Positions 1-7,845 of a stretch of DNA of 52,027 nucleotides are shown piece by piece (position 1 is the stretch's first letter; every line of letters begins with the position of its first letter). The notes below the pieces were generated by a model. It ran no database searches. It was not told the DNA's origin and worked only from the letters and a program-made list of their open reading frames with translations. A program made the position numbers and the translations under genes. This stretch comes from Nocardia cyriacigeorgica NBRC 100375 (GTDB lineage Bacteria; Actinomycetota; Actinomycetes; Mycobacteriales; Mycobacteriaceae). Location: assembly GCF_000308555.1 (NCBI RefSeq), contig NZ_BAFY01000180.1:1-52027 (forward strand), written 5' to 3'.

Positions 1-10
1 GGAGACCCAG

Positions 11-1567
11 ATGTCCCGGTCCTGGCAGTCCCCACTTTCCCTGCCGATGAACAGGCGCGGTTTCCTGGCGGCCGGCGGGGCGACCGCTGCAGCCATCGTG
101 TTGGGCGCGTGTTCGCGGGAGGAACCCGGTGCACGGACAGAAATCGGCCCAGGCTCCGATGCCGTCCGCGCGGCTGAAGACAGCCGCAGAGCCGCCGGCT
201 CGGTGGTTCGTGCGGTGCGCTTGCGAGCCGAGCCGACAACAGTCGACCTCGGCGGTGTCACTGCGCGGACTTGGACCTACGGCGGACGGCTACCGGGCCA
301 GGAGATCCGCCTGGCCCGGGGCGAGGTGTTGCGGGCAGAGATCGCGAACGCACTTCCGGCACCCACGACGATCCACTGGCACGGAGTAGCGCTGCGTAAC
401 GACATGGACGGCGTTCCGGACCTTACCCAGTCGCCCATCGCGTCCGGTACGACCTTCCAGTACGAGTTCACGGTCCCCGATGCAGGGACGTACTGGTTTC
501 ACCCGCATGTCGGTGTGCAGTTGGATCGGGGTCTTTACGCACCTCTGATCGTCGAGGACCCCGCCGACGGCAGCGACTACGATCTAGAAGCGGTCGTCGT
601 GCTCGACGATTGGCTCGACGGCATCGATGGCCGTGATCCGGACCAACAGCTCAAACAGCTGCTCGACCAGGGAATGGCGGGCATGGATATGGGCGGCATG
701 GGGCACGGTGAAATGGGTTCCGGTGCGTCTGCGCCGATGCAGATGCCAGCGGACCCGAATGCGCCGCTCGGCACAGACACAGGCGACGTCGAGTATCCGT
801 ACTTCCTGATCAACGGAAGGCTCGGTACCGACCCGGTCACTCTGACCGGTCGGCCAGGTCAGCGGATTCGACTGCGCATCATCAACGCGGCCTCCGACAC
901 CGCGTTCCGGGTCGCGGTCGGCGGACATCAACTGCGCGTCACCCATAGCGACGGATTTCCGGTCGAACCGGTCACGGGCGAATGCCTGCTCATCGGCATG
1001 GGTGAACGCTACGACGCCATCGTCGAGCTCGGTGATGGCGTCTTCCCGCTGGTCGCCGCAGCCGAAGGAAAAGCCGGCCAGGGTGTCGCGCTCATCCGTA
1101 CCTCCGCGGGCGCACCACCGCCGGCCAACGCGCGCCCAGCCGAGCTCACCACCGCACCCATCACTGCCGGCCGCCTCACCGCCGACGAATCGGTGCGCCT
1201 GCCGAAGCGCACCCCGGACAGGACGCTCGACCTCACCCTCGGCGCGGACATGACCGAATACAAATGGACTATCAACGGGAAGGCTCACCCGCAGCACACA
1301 CCGCTGGATGTCACCGAGGCACAGCGGGTCCGCCTGCGTTTCATCAACAAGACGATGATGTTCCATCCCATGCACCTGCATGGCCACACCTACCAAGTCG
1401 TCACACCCGCGGGAACCGGGCCCAGAAAAGACACCTCCGTCGTCCTGCCGATGCAGACCGTCGAAGTGGATCTCGACACCAACAATCCGGGCCAGTGGCT
1501 GGTTCACTGTCACAACGTCTATCACGGCGAGGCCGGGATGATGAGTGTGCTGTCCTACATCCGGTGA
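11..1567 (+). CDS. Tat-exported multicopper oxidase lipoprotein
   Basis: This is a 518-residue three-cupredoxin multicopper oxidase, probably a periplasmic or cell-surface cuprous oxidase involved in copper detoxification. The ATG at 11 is preceded by GGAGA at 1-5. A later ATG at 47 lacks a ribosome site but begins the twin-arginine signal (RRGFLAAGG), and a lipobox LGAC puts the lipidated cysteine near residue 34. All four copper-ligand blocks are visible: HWHG at about 122-125, HPH at about 164-166, HPMHLHGH at about 452-459, and HCHNVYH with a trailing Met-Met at about 499-511. A Met/Gly/His-rich insert lies at about 222-247 (GMAGMDMGGMGHGEM), as in CueO-like copper oxidases. M. tuberculosis MmcO (Rv0846c) is the obvious relative and sits beside lpqS; an LpqS-like gene lies 1.7 kb downstream here. 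Family assignment is firm; the physiological substrate is inferred. Confidence 0.93.
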   Translation: MSRSWQSPLSLPMNRRGFLAAGGATAAAIVLGACSREEPGARTEIGPGSDAVRAAEDSRRAAGSVVRAVRLRAEPTTVDLGGVTARTWTYGGRLPGQEIRLARGEVLRAEIANALPAPTTIHWHGVALRNDMDGVPDLTQSPIASGTTFQYEFTVPDAGTYWFHPHVGVQLDRGLYAPLIVEDPADGSDYDLEAVVVLDDWLDGIDGRDPDQQLKQLLDQGMAGMDMGGMGHGEMGSGASAPMQMPADPNAPLGTDTGDVEYPYFLINGRLGTDPVTLTGRPGQRIRLRIINAASDTAFRVAVGGHQLRVTHSDGFPVEPVTGECLLIGMGERYDAIVELGDGVFPLVAAAEGKAGQGVALIRTSAGAPPPANARPAELTTAPITAGRLTADESVRLPKRTPDRTLDLTLGADMTEYKWTINGKAHPQHTPLDVTEAQRVRLRFINKTMMFHPMHLHGHTYQVVTPAGTGPRKDTSVVLPMQTVEVDLDTNNPGQWLVHCHNVYHGEAGMMSVLSYIR

Positions 1568-1686
1568 CGTGGCCACGGCGCCCACCGTGGTGGTGGGCTA
1601 TCCACTTCGCGGACCTTATGCGGATTCTCCCGCGTGGCACGGCGTTCCGGACTCTCAGGCGATCGTGATGGTGGACAGCTCTTCCA

Positions 1687-2748
1687 TCAGAATCTGCAAG
1701 AGACGGCAGGACCAGCGAAAGAACTCGCCCACCGTAGCTGGGCCCGGCGCAAGCTGCGTTCATCACGGTATCCCAGACGAGCAGCGACAGCCCGCTGCGG
1801 CAGTGCCCGCTCCATCAGCCGAGCCTGTTCAGCACGCACGAGATCGACCTCGGCGCGCCAGCTTGTGCCTGCCTCGTCGAGACGACGTTGCAGCGTGCGT
1901 GGACTTATATGTAGTCGTGCGGCCACCTCTGTCAACCTCGGCGGACCCGCCGGCAAGCTCGCCGCGATCGTCGCCCTTAGTAGTGCCCGCCAGTCGCCGA
2001 CCACCTGCGCGCCGCCAAGGAGCAGGTCGGCATGGCTACGCAGGATTTGCGGCAATCCCGGCCGCGGATGAGCCACTGGCGCCAAGGCGTCCGCGGCAAA
2101 AAACGTGATCGCGTTGTCGGGCTGCTCGTAATCGATCCTGGTTGTGCCGAGCAAGTCGGCAACTTCCCGATAGGCCGCGCCTCGGGGCGCTCGATGGGCG
2201 AAGCCGACTCGGACCGGAACGACTGTCCGCCCCGCCGCCTCGACGACACGCCGAGTCAACACACCAGCGGCGAATTCACCTACCGCTCCGGCCAGTTCGG
2301 GCTCCAGATCGCGAGACCGGTGCCGGACGACAACCAAATCTCCGTCCACGCGAACCTCGAGGCTTTCCCGGTCGGCATCGGCGAGAACTGCGAGATAGGT
2401 TGCGGCGTCGCGCAGTCCATCGAAGACCGTAAGGCCAGCGGTCAAGAGCTGATCCCACACGCCCAGCTCCCCAGGGACAGCACGGCTCGCCAGCTCGAGG
2501 CCCGCCCTCCCCCGCCCGCTGGCCTGGACCAGATATTCCCAGAGCAGCGTCGCGGATGCGGTTGCGACTCGGTTTCGGTCGTCACGGAGAGCCTCCGCGC
2601 TGGTCCCTGGGACGATGGCGCGACCGCTACCCGTGAGACCAGCGTCGCGAACCGCAGCGACCAGCAGCCTCATGATGGCGGTGGACACAGTTCCACTCGG
2701 CGGCTGCGGCGGCAGGCCTCTTGACGTGTTATGTCCGGTTTCTGGCAT
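1687..2748 (-). CDS. AraC-family transcriptional regulator (arabinose-binding-domain type)
   Basis: This encodes 353 residues. The first roughly 230 residues resemble the ligand-sensing domain of actinobacterial AraC/OruR-type regulators (DQLLTAGLTVFDGLRDAATYL, then a segment around YREVADLLGTTRIDYEQ). The C-terminus carries two helix-turn-helix units: LTEVAARLHISPRTLQRRLDEAG and the VAARLGYRDERSLRRAQLRW region. The last residues (SSFAGPAVSCRF) do not match the usual TGxSPxxYR ending, so the extreme C-terminus may be altered. The ATG at 2748 is chosen because GGAGG (complement of 2758-2762) lies 9 bases upstream; a GTG at 2754 would be too close to it. The gene converges on the multicopper oxidase and diverges from the small gene at 2837. 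The ligand is unknown. Confidence 0.85.
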   Translation of the reverse strand: MPETGHNTSRGLPPQPPSGTVSTAIMRLLVAAVRDAGLTGSGRAIVPGTSAEALRDDRNRVATASATLLWEYLVQASGRGRAGLELASRAVPGELGVWDQLLTAGLTVFDGLRDAATYLAVLADADRESLEVRVDGDLVVVRHRSRDLEPELAGAVGEFAAGVLTRRVVEAAGRTVVPVRVGFAHRAPRGAAYREVADLLGTTRIDYEQPDNAITFFAADALAPVAHPRPGLPQILRSHADLLLGGAQVVGDWRALLRATIAASLPAGPPRLTEVAARLHISPRTLQRRLDEAGTSWRAEVDLVRAEQARLMERALPQRAVAARLGYRDERSLRRAQLRWASSFAGPAVSCRF

Positions 2749-2836
2749 GTTCACGCGCCTCCGACGCGTACAGCGGCCTCTACGGTGAAATCCCAGCCCG
2801 ATGAGGGTGCACGATTTTCACGGAGGACCTGCTGCA

Positions 2837-3217
2837 ATGGAGATCAGCTATTCGACGTCAGTCGGCGAATACGCGATTGCGCTGAGCGTGGAAAGGGAAC
2901 GTACAGGCTCAGTCCTGGAAGTCACGGTCACGCGAGCAAGTAGACCGGTCACCGACTTCGAGGGGCCGGTGCGGCTGTCGGTTCACCACGGAAATGTTGT
3001 AGTGCCCACAGAGCCATTGCTGATGACTGTGCGGCGGGATCTGCCACCACGCATACGCTTTCGCCTCAGCACTCGTTTTCCGGCCGGGTGTCGATTCCAG
3101 CTGACGTTCACACACGACGGGCGTACGTACATCGCCGAACTCACCGCGCCGGCCGGCCAGCGCCCACAACACCGCGGCTGGCGCAGCAGTTCGTGTTTCA
3201 CGGTACCGGCGGGCTGA
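2837..3217 (+). CDS. Small hypothetical protein, possibly beta-sandwich
   Basis: A 126-residue protein I do not recognise. The ATG at 2837 has GGAGG at 2822-2826, a good ribosome site, so it is preferred over the in-frame start 36 bases upstream. The sequence alternates short hydrophobic and polar stretches (YAIALSVERE, LEVTVTRAS, VRLSVHHG, FQLTFTHDG, TYIAELTAP), which suggests a small all-beta domain. No signal peptide or membrane segment is evident. It is divergent from the AraC-type regulator with about 90 bases between the starts, so it could be that regulator's target. The reverse strand also has a long open frame here, but this strand has the better start signal and more protein-like composition. 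Confidence 0.55.
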   Translation: MEISYSTSVGEYAIALSVERERTGSVLEVTVTRASRPVTDFEGPVRLSVHHGNVVVPTEPLLMTVRRDLPPRIRFRLSTRFPAGCRFQLTFTHDGRTYIAELTAPAGQRPQHRGWRSSSCFTVPAG

Positions 3218-3280
3218 GACGTCGGCATACCGACTCCAGGTCACCGGCCTGGGCGCAGTTCCGTTCGGCGCGCCTGGCCG

Positions 3281-3673
3281 TCAGCGCCGATCGATACAGC
3301 AGTACAGAAGAATGTCTCGGCCGAAGCCGGACGGAGCTCGCGTGGGAGGGCCACGAACCGAACTCGCAGTGGAGGTGACCTCGATAGGATCGAGCGCACC
3401 GGCCAGGGCGATACCCACCACATGTGGTACGGGCACCAGCCGACGATCACCAGCGGTAGGCAGCACTGCGACCTGATCACACAGTGGGGATTCAGACGCG
3501 CAGTGAGGGTGCAGGGGGTCGATGGCCTGGACAGCCACGGCCTGCGCATGCTCGAGGCTGTTGTCGTGCGGATGGTGCGGCGGTGGTCCGACTTCGACGA
3601 AGGCGCCCGCAATAAGTAGAACGACAAGCACGGTCTGCGTCCACATCACAGAAATCCGACCGCCCAGTCTCAC
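3281..3673 (-). CDS. LpqS-like small exported or membrane-anchored protein
   Basis: A protein of about 130 residues with an N-terminal hydrophobic helix (MWTQTVLVVLLIAGAF). A His-rich stretch follows (PPPHHPHDNS), then a Cys-containing middle (HPHCASESPLC), a second hydrophobic patch (VVGIALAGAL), and the C-terminal pattern RGPP...GRDILLYCCIDRR. That combination matches my recollection of mycobacterial LpqS (Rv0847), a copper-induced gene of the RicR regulon next to the multicopper oxidase gene mmcO. Here it lies 1.7 kb from a multicopper oxidase on the opposite strand. The start is uncertain: GTG at 3673 gives a basic N-region, while GTG 3649 and ATG 3646 are equally possible. No lipobox is obvious. 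His and Cys suggest metal binding; function is inferred from family and context only. Confidence 0.6.
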   Translation of the reverse strand: MRLGGRISVMWTQTVLVVLLIAGAFVEVGPPPHHPHDNSLEHAQAVAVQAIDPLHPHCASESPLCDQVAVLPTAGDRRLVPVPHVVGIALAGALDPIEVTSTASSVRGPPTRAPSGFGRDILLYCCIDRR

Positions 3674-4464
3674 CGCGACAACATAGCAAGCCGAGCGGCC
3701 AGGTGCCCTAATGCCAGCTGAATGAGGCTTCGTCCGATTACATAGCTTGCGTTCGGCTTCGATCACCAAAAGGCCGCCGACGGACACCGAGGGGATGTCC
3801 GAGTACGAATGGCAGGTTGCCCATCAGCTGGGCTTCAACGGGACGAAACTGCGACACGCACGGTCAGGCAGCACGCTCGGTCGTCGAAGTCATGAGATCG
3901 GACACGAATCCACAATGGTTGAGGCGTAGCCTGTAGCCCCCCGAGGGTGCGTACCCCTTCCCAGTCCCGATTCCAGCGATGAACGACCGCCAAGTTGCTC
4001 AACTAGTCCGGCCCGCGTGGACAGCATGGCCCGGGGATCCCGCCTGGTTCGTCCTGTTGACCAGGGCCTGGTTTTACGATTTTTCTACGATTTTCACGCG
4101 GGACAGCATAGGAGGTTGCGGGAACACCGAAGCAGCATCGGGATCCAGATATAGCCGTCTACCTGCGCGAATAGGGAAATAACGGGAATCGGTGAGCAAT
4201 GTTGGCGACCTGCGGAAACGCTGTGCCGACTTCATGACCAGTAAAGGATAGCCGTCGGCGGCATACGGTTATTCCCGGCCGCTCGTCGCTCTCCATGGGA
4301 GAGCCGGGCCACCCAGCCGGATCGGGATTGCATACCCATTGATCGTGCCGTTGTTTAGCGGTACATTACTCATCGATAGATGGTTGCGGCTCGGCCGATC
4401 GGGCCGGCGATCACCACCGCCGGGCCGTTCGCGCTCGGCGACCACATCGAATGAGGTATTTCCG
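3674..4464. other. Gene-poor stretch of about 790 bases with lower GC
   Basis: I find no convincing gene between the LpqS-like start and the His-rich protein. A 67-codon frame at 3979-4182 has no ribosome site and unremarkable composition. Visible items are a C-tract/G-tract dyad at 3934-3950 (TAGCCCCCCGAGGGTGC), reminiscent of copper-sensor operators but imperfect, and a direct repeat TACGATTTT at 4075-4083 and 4086-4094 (11-base period). A sigma-A-like promoter at 4339-4367 is listed separately. The section around 4070-4170 is clearly less GC-rich than the rest of the window. Confidence 0.5.
4339..4367 (+). promoter_or_regulatory. Candidate sigma-A promoter for the His-rich protein
   Basis: TTGATC at 4339-4344 and TACATT at 4362-4367 are separated by exactly 17 bases, close to the primary sigma-factor consensus. 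Initiation near 4374 would give a leader of about 90 bases before the ATG at 4465. Inferred by pattern only. Confidence 0.4.
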
Positions 4465-4812
4465 ATGAGCCGAAACAAGCACCTGCACAGCCGCACCCGG
4501 CGCACGCTCGCTCGCGTCGCGGTGGCCTCTGCCCTTGCCCTCGCGCCGGTCACCGCGCTCGCGGTGCCCGCCTTCGCGACGCCTGTCGCGCTGGAGTCGG
4601 CCGATGGTCTCGACGCCGTCGAACGGCCCGGTCATGGGCGTCATGGTCACGGACACGGCCATGGGCACGGGCGAGGCCACGGGCATGGCGGACACGGGAG
4701 CTGGAATCGCGACCACGACTGGAACCCGGGCCGGCACGGCAGGCACGACTGGGATCGCGGCCACCACGGGCGCGGATACTTCCCGCTGCCGTCCACCGGC
4801 AGCGCGTTCTGA
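4465..4812 (+). CDS. Secreted His/Gly-rich protein, putative metal binder
   Basis: A 115-residue precursor. The ATG at 4465 has GAGG at 4453-4456. The first 36 or so residues form a classical Sec signal: basic n-region (MSRNKHLHSRTRRTLAR), hydrophobic core rich in Ala/Val/Leu, and a likely cut after AFA near residue 36. The mature part has an acidic start, then a low-complexity block of HGH/GHG units (roughly residues 53-75), then Trp/Asp/His-containing repeats (SWNRDHDW, RHDWDRGHHGRGY). It ends PLPSTGSAF. Dense histidines suggest binding of Zn, Ni or Cu outside the membrane. LPSTG superficially resembles a sortase motif, but no hydrophobic segment or basic tail follows. Similar low-complexity secreted proteins are common in Nocardia; no function is established by the sequence. 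Confidence 0.7.
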   Translation: MSRNKHLHSRTRRTLARVAVASALALAPVTALAVPAFATPVALESADGLDAVERPGHGRHGHGHGHGHGRGHGHGGHGSWNRDHDWNPGRHGRHDWDRGHHGRGYFPLPSTGSAF

Positions 4813-4849
4813 TCCAGCCTTTCGCCATCCGTCCCGCCGGAGCGCAACG

Positions 4850-4878
4850 TTCAATCACTGCTTGAATCACTGATTGAA
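4850..4878. promoter_or_regulatory. TetR-type operator in front of the TetR/oxidoreductase operon
   Basis: A perfect inverted repeat, TTCAATCA (4850-4857) and TGATTGAA (4871-4878), with a 13-base spacer. The same stretch can be read as 12-base direct repeats beginning TTCAATCACTGC and TTGAATCACTGA. It ends 19 bases before the regulator's ATG at 4898, where an autoregulatory TetR site is expected. Confidence 0.65.
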
Positions 4879-4897
4879 CCGTGCTCTACTCGGTGTC

Positions 4898-5482
4898 ATG
4901 AGTCGAGTCGACACCGACACCCGAGAGCGATTGCTCTCGGCCGCCGAGCGCCTGCTGCTCGAGTCGGGCTATGAGCGGGTATCCATTCGTGCGGTGTGCG
5001 CCGCGGCCGAGGTGAATCCGGCCGCGGTGCACTACCACTTCGGATCGAAACAAGCGCTGGTAGCGGCGCTGTTGCAGAGCAGGCTCGGGCCGCTGTGGCA
5101 GACGTCGCTGGACGATCTGGCCGGGCGTGCAGCCACCGTGGCCGAATGCGTGGACGCGGTGATCGACCCGCTGGTGCGACTGGCCGATGATCCGATCGGC
5201 CGGCTGCACATCCGACTGCTGGCCCGGCTGGTGCTCGGTCGCCAGGACATCGGCTGGACCGCGCGCTGGTTCACTCTCGACCCCTTCGCCGACCTGCTGC
5301 GGCAGCAGTATCCGGCGCTGTCCACCCAGGAGGCCCGGGCGCGCTGGATGCTCGCCTTCGATCTTGTCCTCGGTCAGTTCGGTTCGCCGCTGGCCGAGGA
5401 TCGTGATCTGTCCCCGCAGGCGGTCGCTACGCTGCGGGCGTTCGTGACCGCGGGCCTGTGCGCACCGGTGGTGCCACGATGA
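4898..5482 (+). CDS. TetR-family transcriptional repressor
   Basis: A 194-residue regulator. The N-terminus is a canonical TetR helix-turn-helix: TRERLLSAAERLLLESGYERVSIRAVCAAAEVNPAAVHYHFGSKQALVAALL, here named only by its key features: the AAVHYHFGSK recognition helix and the LLLESGYERVSIRAV leader. The remaining roughly 140 residues are the usual all-helical ligand and dimerisation domain, resembling those with a TetR_C_17-like tail (DLSPQAVATLRAFVTAGL). The start at 4898 is chosen over an in-frame ATG 24 bases upstream because the operator repeat would otherwise lie within the coding region. Its TGA stop overlaps the ATG of the following oxidoreductase (ATGA at 5479-5482), so the two are translationally coupled. 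It probably represses itself and the enzyme; the inducer is unknown, perhaps an enone-type or aromatic compound. Confidence 0.9.
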   Translation: MSRVDTDTRERLLSAAERLLLESGYERVSIRAVCAAAEVNPAAVHYHFGSKQALVAALLQSRLGPLWQTSLDDLAGRAATVAECVDAVIDPLVRLADDPIGRLHIRLLARLVLGRQDIGWTARWFTLDPFADLLRQQYPALSTQEARARWMLAFDLVLGQFGSPLAEDRDLSPQAVATLRAFVTAGLCAPVVPR

Positions 5483-6660
5483 CCACGGTGTTCTCCCCCG
5501 CCCGGCTCGGTCCGATCACCCTGCGCAACAGGGTGATCAAGGCGGCGACGTTCGAAGGCCGCACACCCGACGCGCTCGTCACCGATGATCTGATCGCATA
5601 CCACCGCGCACCCGCCGCCGGCGGCGTCGGGATGACGACGGTCGCCTACTGTGCGGTCTCCCCCGAGGGCCGCACCGACCGGCACCAGATCTGGATGCGC
5701 CCGGAGGCTGTACCGGGCCTGCGCAGGCTCACCGAGGCCATCCACGCCGAAGGCGCCGCCGCGAGCGCGCAGATCGGGCATGCGGGGCCGGTGGCCAATG
5801 CCGCGTCCAATCGCTTGCCCGCGCTCGCGCCGGGGCGGATGTTCAGTCCGCTGGGCATGGCGCGCACCGTGCGCCCGGACGCCGCCGAATTGCAGCGGGT
5901 GGTGCGCGCCTTCGCCGACGCCGCCCGCACCGCCGAAGAGTCCGGATTCGACGCTGTCGAACTGCATTTCGGGCACAACTATCTGATCAGTTCGTTCTTC
6001 AGCCCGTTGCTCAACCGCCGCCGTGACGACTACGGCGGCAGCCTGGCCAACCGTGCCCGGCTGGCTCGTGAGGTCGCCGAGGCAGTGCGGGAGGCCGTCG
6101 GCGGACGGATCGCGGTGCTGGCGAAATTGAATATGGACGACGGCGTGGTCGGTGGGCTGCGGCTGGAGGAGAGTTTGCAGATCGGGCGCTGGCTGGAACA
6201 GGACGGCGCCCTCGACGCCCTGGAGCTCACCATCGGCAGCTCGCTGCTCAACCCCATGTACCTGTTCCACGGCGAGGCCCCGCGCAAGGACTTCGCCAAG
6301 GCCTTCCCCGGCGTGATGAGCTGGGGCATGCGGTTGGGTGGACGATTCTTCCTGCGCGAATACCCCTACCGCGAGGCCTACATGCTCGATCTGGCCCGCC
6401 AGTTCCGGTACGAGCTGAAGATGCCGCTGGTCCTGCTCGGCGGTATCACCACCGCCGAGACGATGCAGCGGGCGATGGATGAGGGATTCGAGTTCGTCGC
6501 CATGGCGCGGGCGTTGCTGCGTCAACCGGATCTGCTGCTACGGATTCAGCAGGACGCGAACACCCCGTCGCTGTGCACGCACTGCAACAAGTGCATGCCG
6601 TCGATCTTCAGCCGGACGACGTGTGTGCTGGCCGGGCCGGATCAGCTGGTGGCGCGGTGA
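5479..6660 (+). CDS. NADH:flavin oxidoreductase (Old Yellow Enzyme family)
   Basis: A 393-residue FMN-dependent TIM-barrel enzyme. It opens with the family phrase FSPARLGPITLRNRVIKAA. The active-site and FMN region is clear: QIGHAGP near 100, FGHNYLISSFFSPLLNRR near 165, then DDYGGS. Near the C-terminus CTHCNKCMPS...TTC supplies cysteines spaced like the 4Fe-4S site of 2,4-dienoyl-CoA reductase and trimethylamine dehydrogenase. However, the protein stops about 20 residues later, so the extra FAD/NAD domain of those larger enzymes is absent. The ATG overlaps the TetR stop. Likely activity is NAD(P)H-dependent reduction of an activated double bond; substrate unknown. Whether the cysteines hold a cluster in this short form is an open point. 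Confidence 0.87.
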   Translation: MTTVFSPARLGPITLRNRVIKAATFEGRTPDALVTDDLIAYHRAPAAGGVGMTTVAYCAVSPEGRTDRHQIWMRPEAVPGLRRLTEAIHAEGAAASAQIGHAGPVANAASNRLPALAPGRMFSPLGMARTVRPDAAELQRVVRAFADAARTAEESGFDAVELHFGHNYLISSFFSPLLNRRRDDYGGSLANRARLAREVAEAVREAVGGRIAVLAKLNMDDGVVGGLRLEESLQIGRWLEQDGALDALELTIGSSLLNPMYLFHGEAPRKDFAKAFPGVMSWGMRLGGRFFLREYPYREAYMLDLARQFRYELKMPLVLLGGITTAETMQRAMDEGFEFVAMARALLRQPDLLLRIQQDANTPSLCTHCNKCMPSIFSRTTCVLAGPDQLVAR

Positions 6661-6912
6661 ATCCATCGTCGATCGACAGCCGCTGACCGGATAGGCGGCC
6701 GTGGCGCACTTCTCGGTGACACGGGATCCAGCGCGGGGCGCGGGCTTGCGGCGAGCCCGCTGTGCGCGGGCGACAGCCGCGCGTGCTGCGACGGTTTCCC
6801 GGTGTGCGCTCGCTGCGTGCTCACCCTCGCACAGCCGTCACTTGCTCGGCCGTCGCCGCGAGCGCCGACCGGCACGACGCGCGCCGGGCCGGCCCACGGC
6901 GACGGACGGTCG
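6661..6912. other. Intergenic region, 252 bases, no gene seen
   Basis: This lies between the oxidoreductase stop and the convergent acyltransferase stop. Frames here are GC-rich shadows with no ribosome site. I see no strong terminator hairpin with a T-run. Confidence 0.4.
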
Positions 6913-7839
6913 CTACACCCCCGTGACAGCGTGCACCTGCTCCGTCCGCGCGACCGCATCGGCCAGGTGCGAGGTCGCCGCCGCGAGCGCCGAGCGCGCG
7001 CCATCCGACAACTCCGGAGCGCGCATCAACTCTTCGCACCGCCGCGCCAGCTCGCGCCGGTCGGTGCCGGGCTGCTGGATCGGTTCGAGCACGACCTCGG
7101 CGACGATGCCGCGCGAGCGCAGGATACGCCGGGCCGAGGTGGCGAACGTATCGTCACCGACGAATCCTGTTGCGGTGCACGGTTCTCCGTGCGCGTCGAG
7201 GTAACGCAACCGGATCGGCTGGACCGGAGTGCCGGTGTCGACGGCCGCCTGGAACAGCGCCGGGCGCAGCTTCCCGTAGGCGCGCCCACACCAGGTGGTG
7301 CCCTCCGGGAAGGCCGCGACCCGCTCACCGGCGGCGAGTCGCTCGGCGATCTGCGCGACGACCCCCGGCAGCGCCCGCAACCGCTCCCGCTCGATCGGGA
7401 TGATCCGCATCAGCTCGGCGAGCCGGCCGAGCATCGGCCAGTCGATCAGATCCGCCCGCGCGACAAAGCCGAGCGGCTGCACCGCGGCCAGCACCACCAC
7501 ATCGGACCAGCCGATATGCCCGGCGACCACCAGCACACCCGCGCCGGGCGCGGCGTAGCGTGCCGGCCCCTCGATGCCGCGGTTGTCGATCACGCGCAGT
7601 CGGATACCACAGCTACGCAGAACCGCGCGTGCGTACTCGCGCTGCAACCACTCTCGCCGGCGCGCCGGGGTGAGCACGTGGGCAGCCGGGTAGCTGGCCA
7701 GCAGCCCGGCCAACCGCACCGCACGGCCGGCCACCCGTGCCGAACCAGCGGTATCGACGGCCTGCACACATCCGGGGCCGCAGGGACTGATCGGCATCCA
7801 GGAATGGGCGGCGGTCGCGGGCGGGGCGTCGAACACCAT
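6913..7839 (-). CDS. PlsC/OlsA-like 1-acylglycerol-3-phosphate-type acyltransferase (Rv3026c-like)
   Basis: A 308-residue membrane-associated acyltransferase. The catalytic HX4D box appears as GHIGWSD (about residues 107-113) and the glycerol-phosphate-binding block as FPEGTTW (about 177-183). IPIERER lies between them. An N-terminal Ala/Leu-rich segment (VAGRAVRLAGLLASYPAAHVL) may contact the membrane. It starts 6 bases after the stop of the upstream GNAT-fold gene, so the two form an operon. The pairing of an OlsB-like N-acyltransferase with a PlsC-type O-acyltransferase recalls the two-step synthesis of ornithine lipids. I recall the same pair as Rv3027c-Rv3026c in M. tuberculosis. The acceptor is not shown by the sequence. 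Confidence 0.82.
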   Translation of the reverse strand: MVFDAPPATAAHSWMPISPCGPGCVQAVDTAGSARVAGRAVRLAGLLASYPAAHVLTPARRREWLQREYARAVLRSCGIRLRVIDNRGIEGPARYAAPGAGVLVVAGHIGWSDVVVLAAVQPLGFVARADLIDWPMLGRLAELMRIIPIERERLRALPGVVAQIAERLAAGERVAAFPEGTTWCGRAYGKLRPALFQAAVDTGTPVQPIRLRYLDAHGEPCTATGFVGDDTFATSARRILRSRGIVAEVVLEPIQQPGTDRRELARRCEELMRAPELSDGARSALAAATSHLADAVARTEQVHAVTGV

Positions 7840-7845
7840 GACCGC

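Noticed and set aside
1580..1598. Terminator between the multicopper oxidase and the AraC gene
   Set aside because: GCCCACC/GGTGGGC can form a 7-bp stem, but no T-run follows on either strand and an alternative pairing competes, so I did not list it.
3979..4182. Small open frame of 67 codons
   Set aside because: No ribosome site, no signal peptide or motif, and no supporting context.
4640..4720. CRISPR or tandem DNA repeat array
   Set aside because: The repetition comes from His/Gly codons of a secreted protein; there are no spacer-repeat units of CRISPR form anywhere in the window.
4780..4812. Sortase anchoring of the His-rich protein through LPSTG
   Set aside because: No hydrophobic helix or basic tail follows the motif; the protein ends four residues later.
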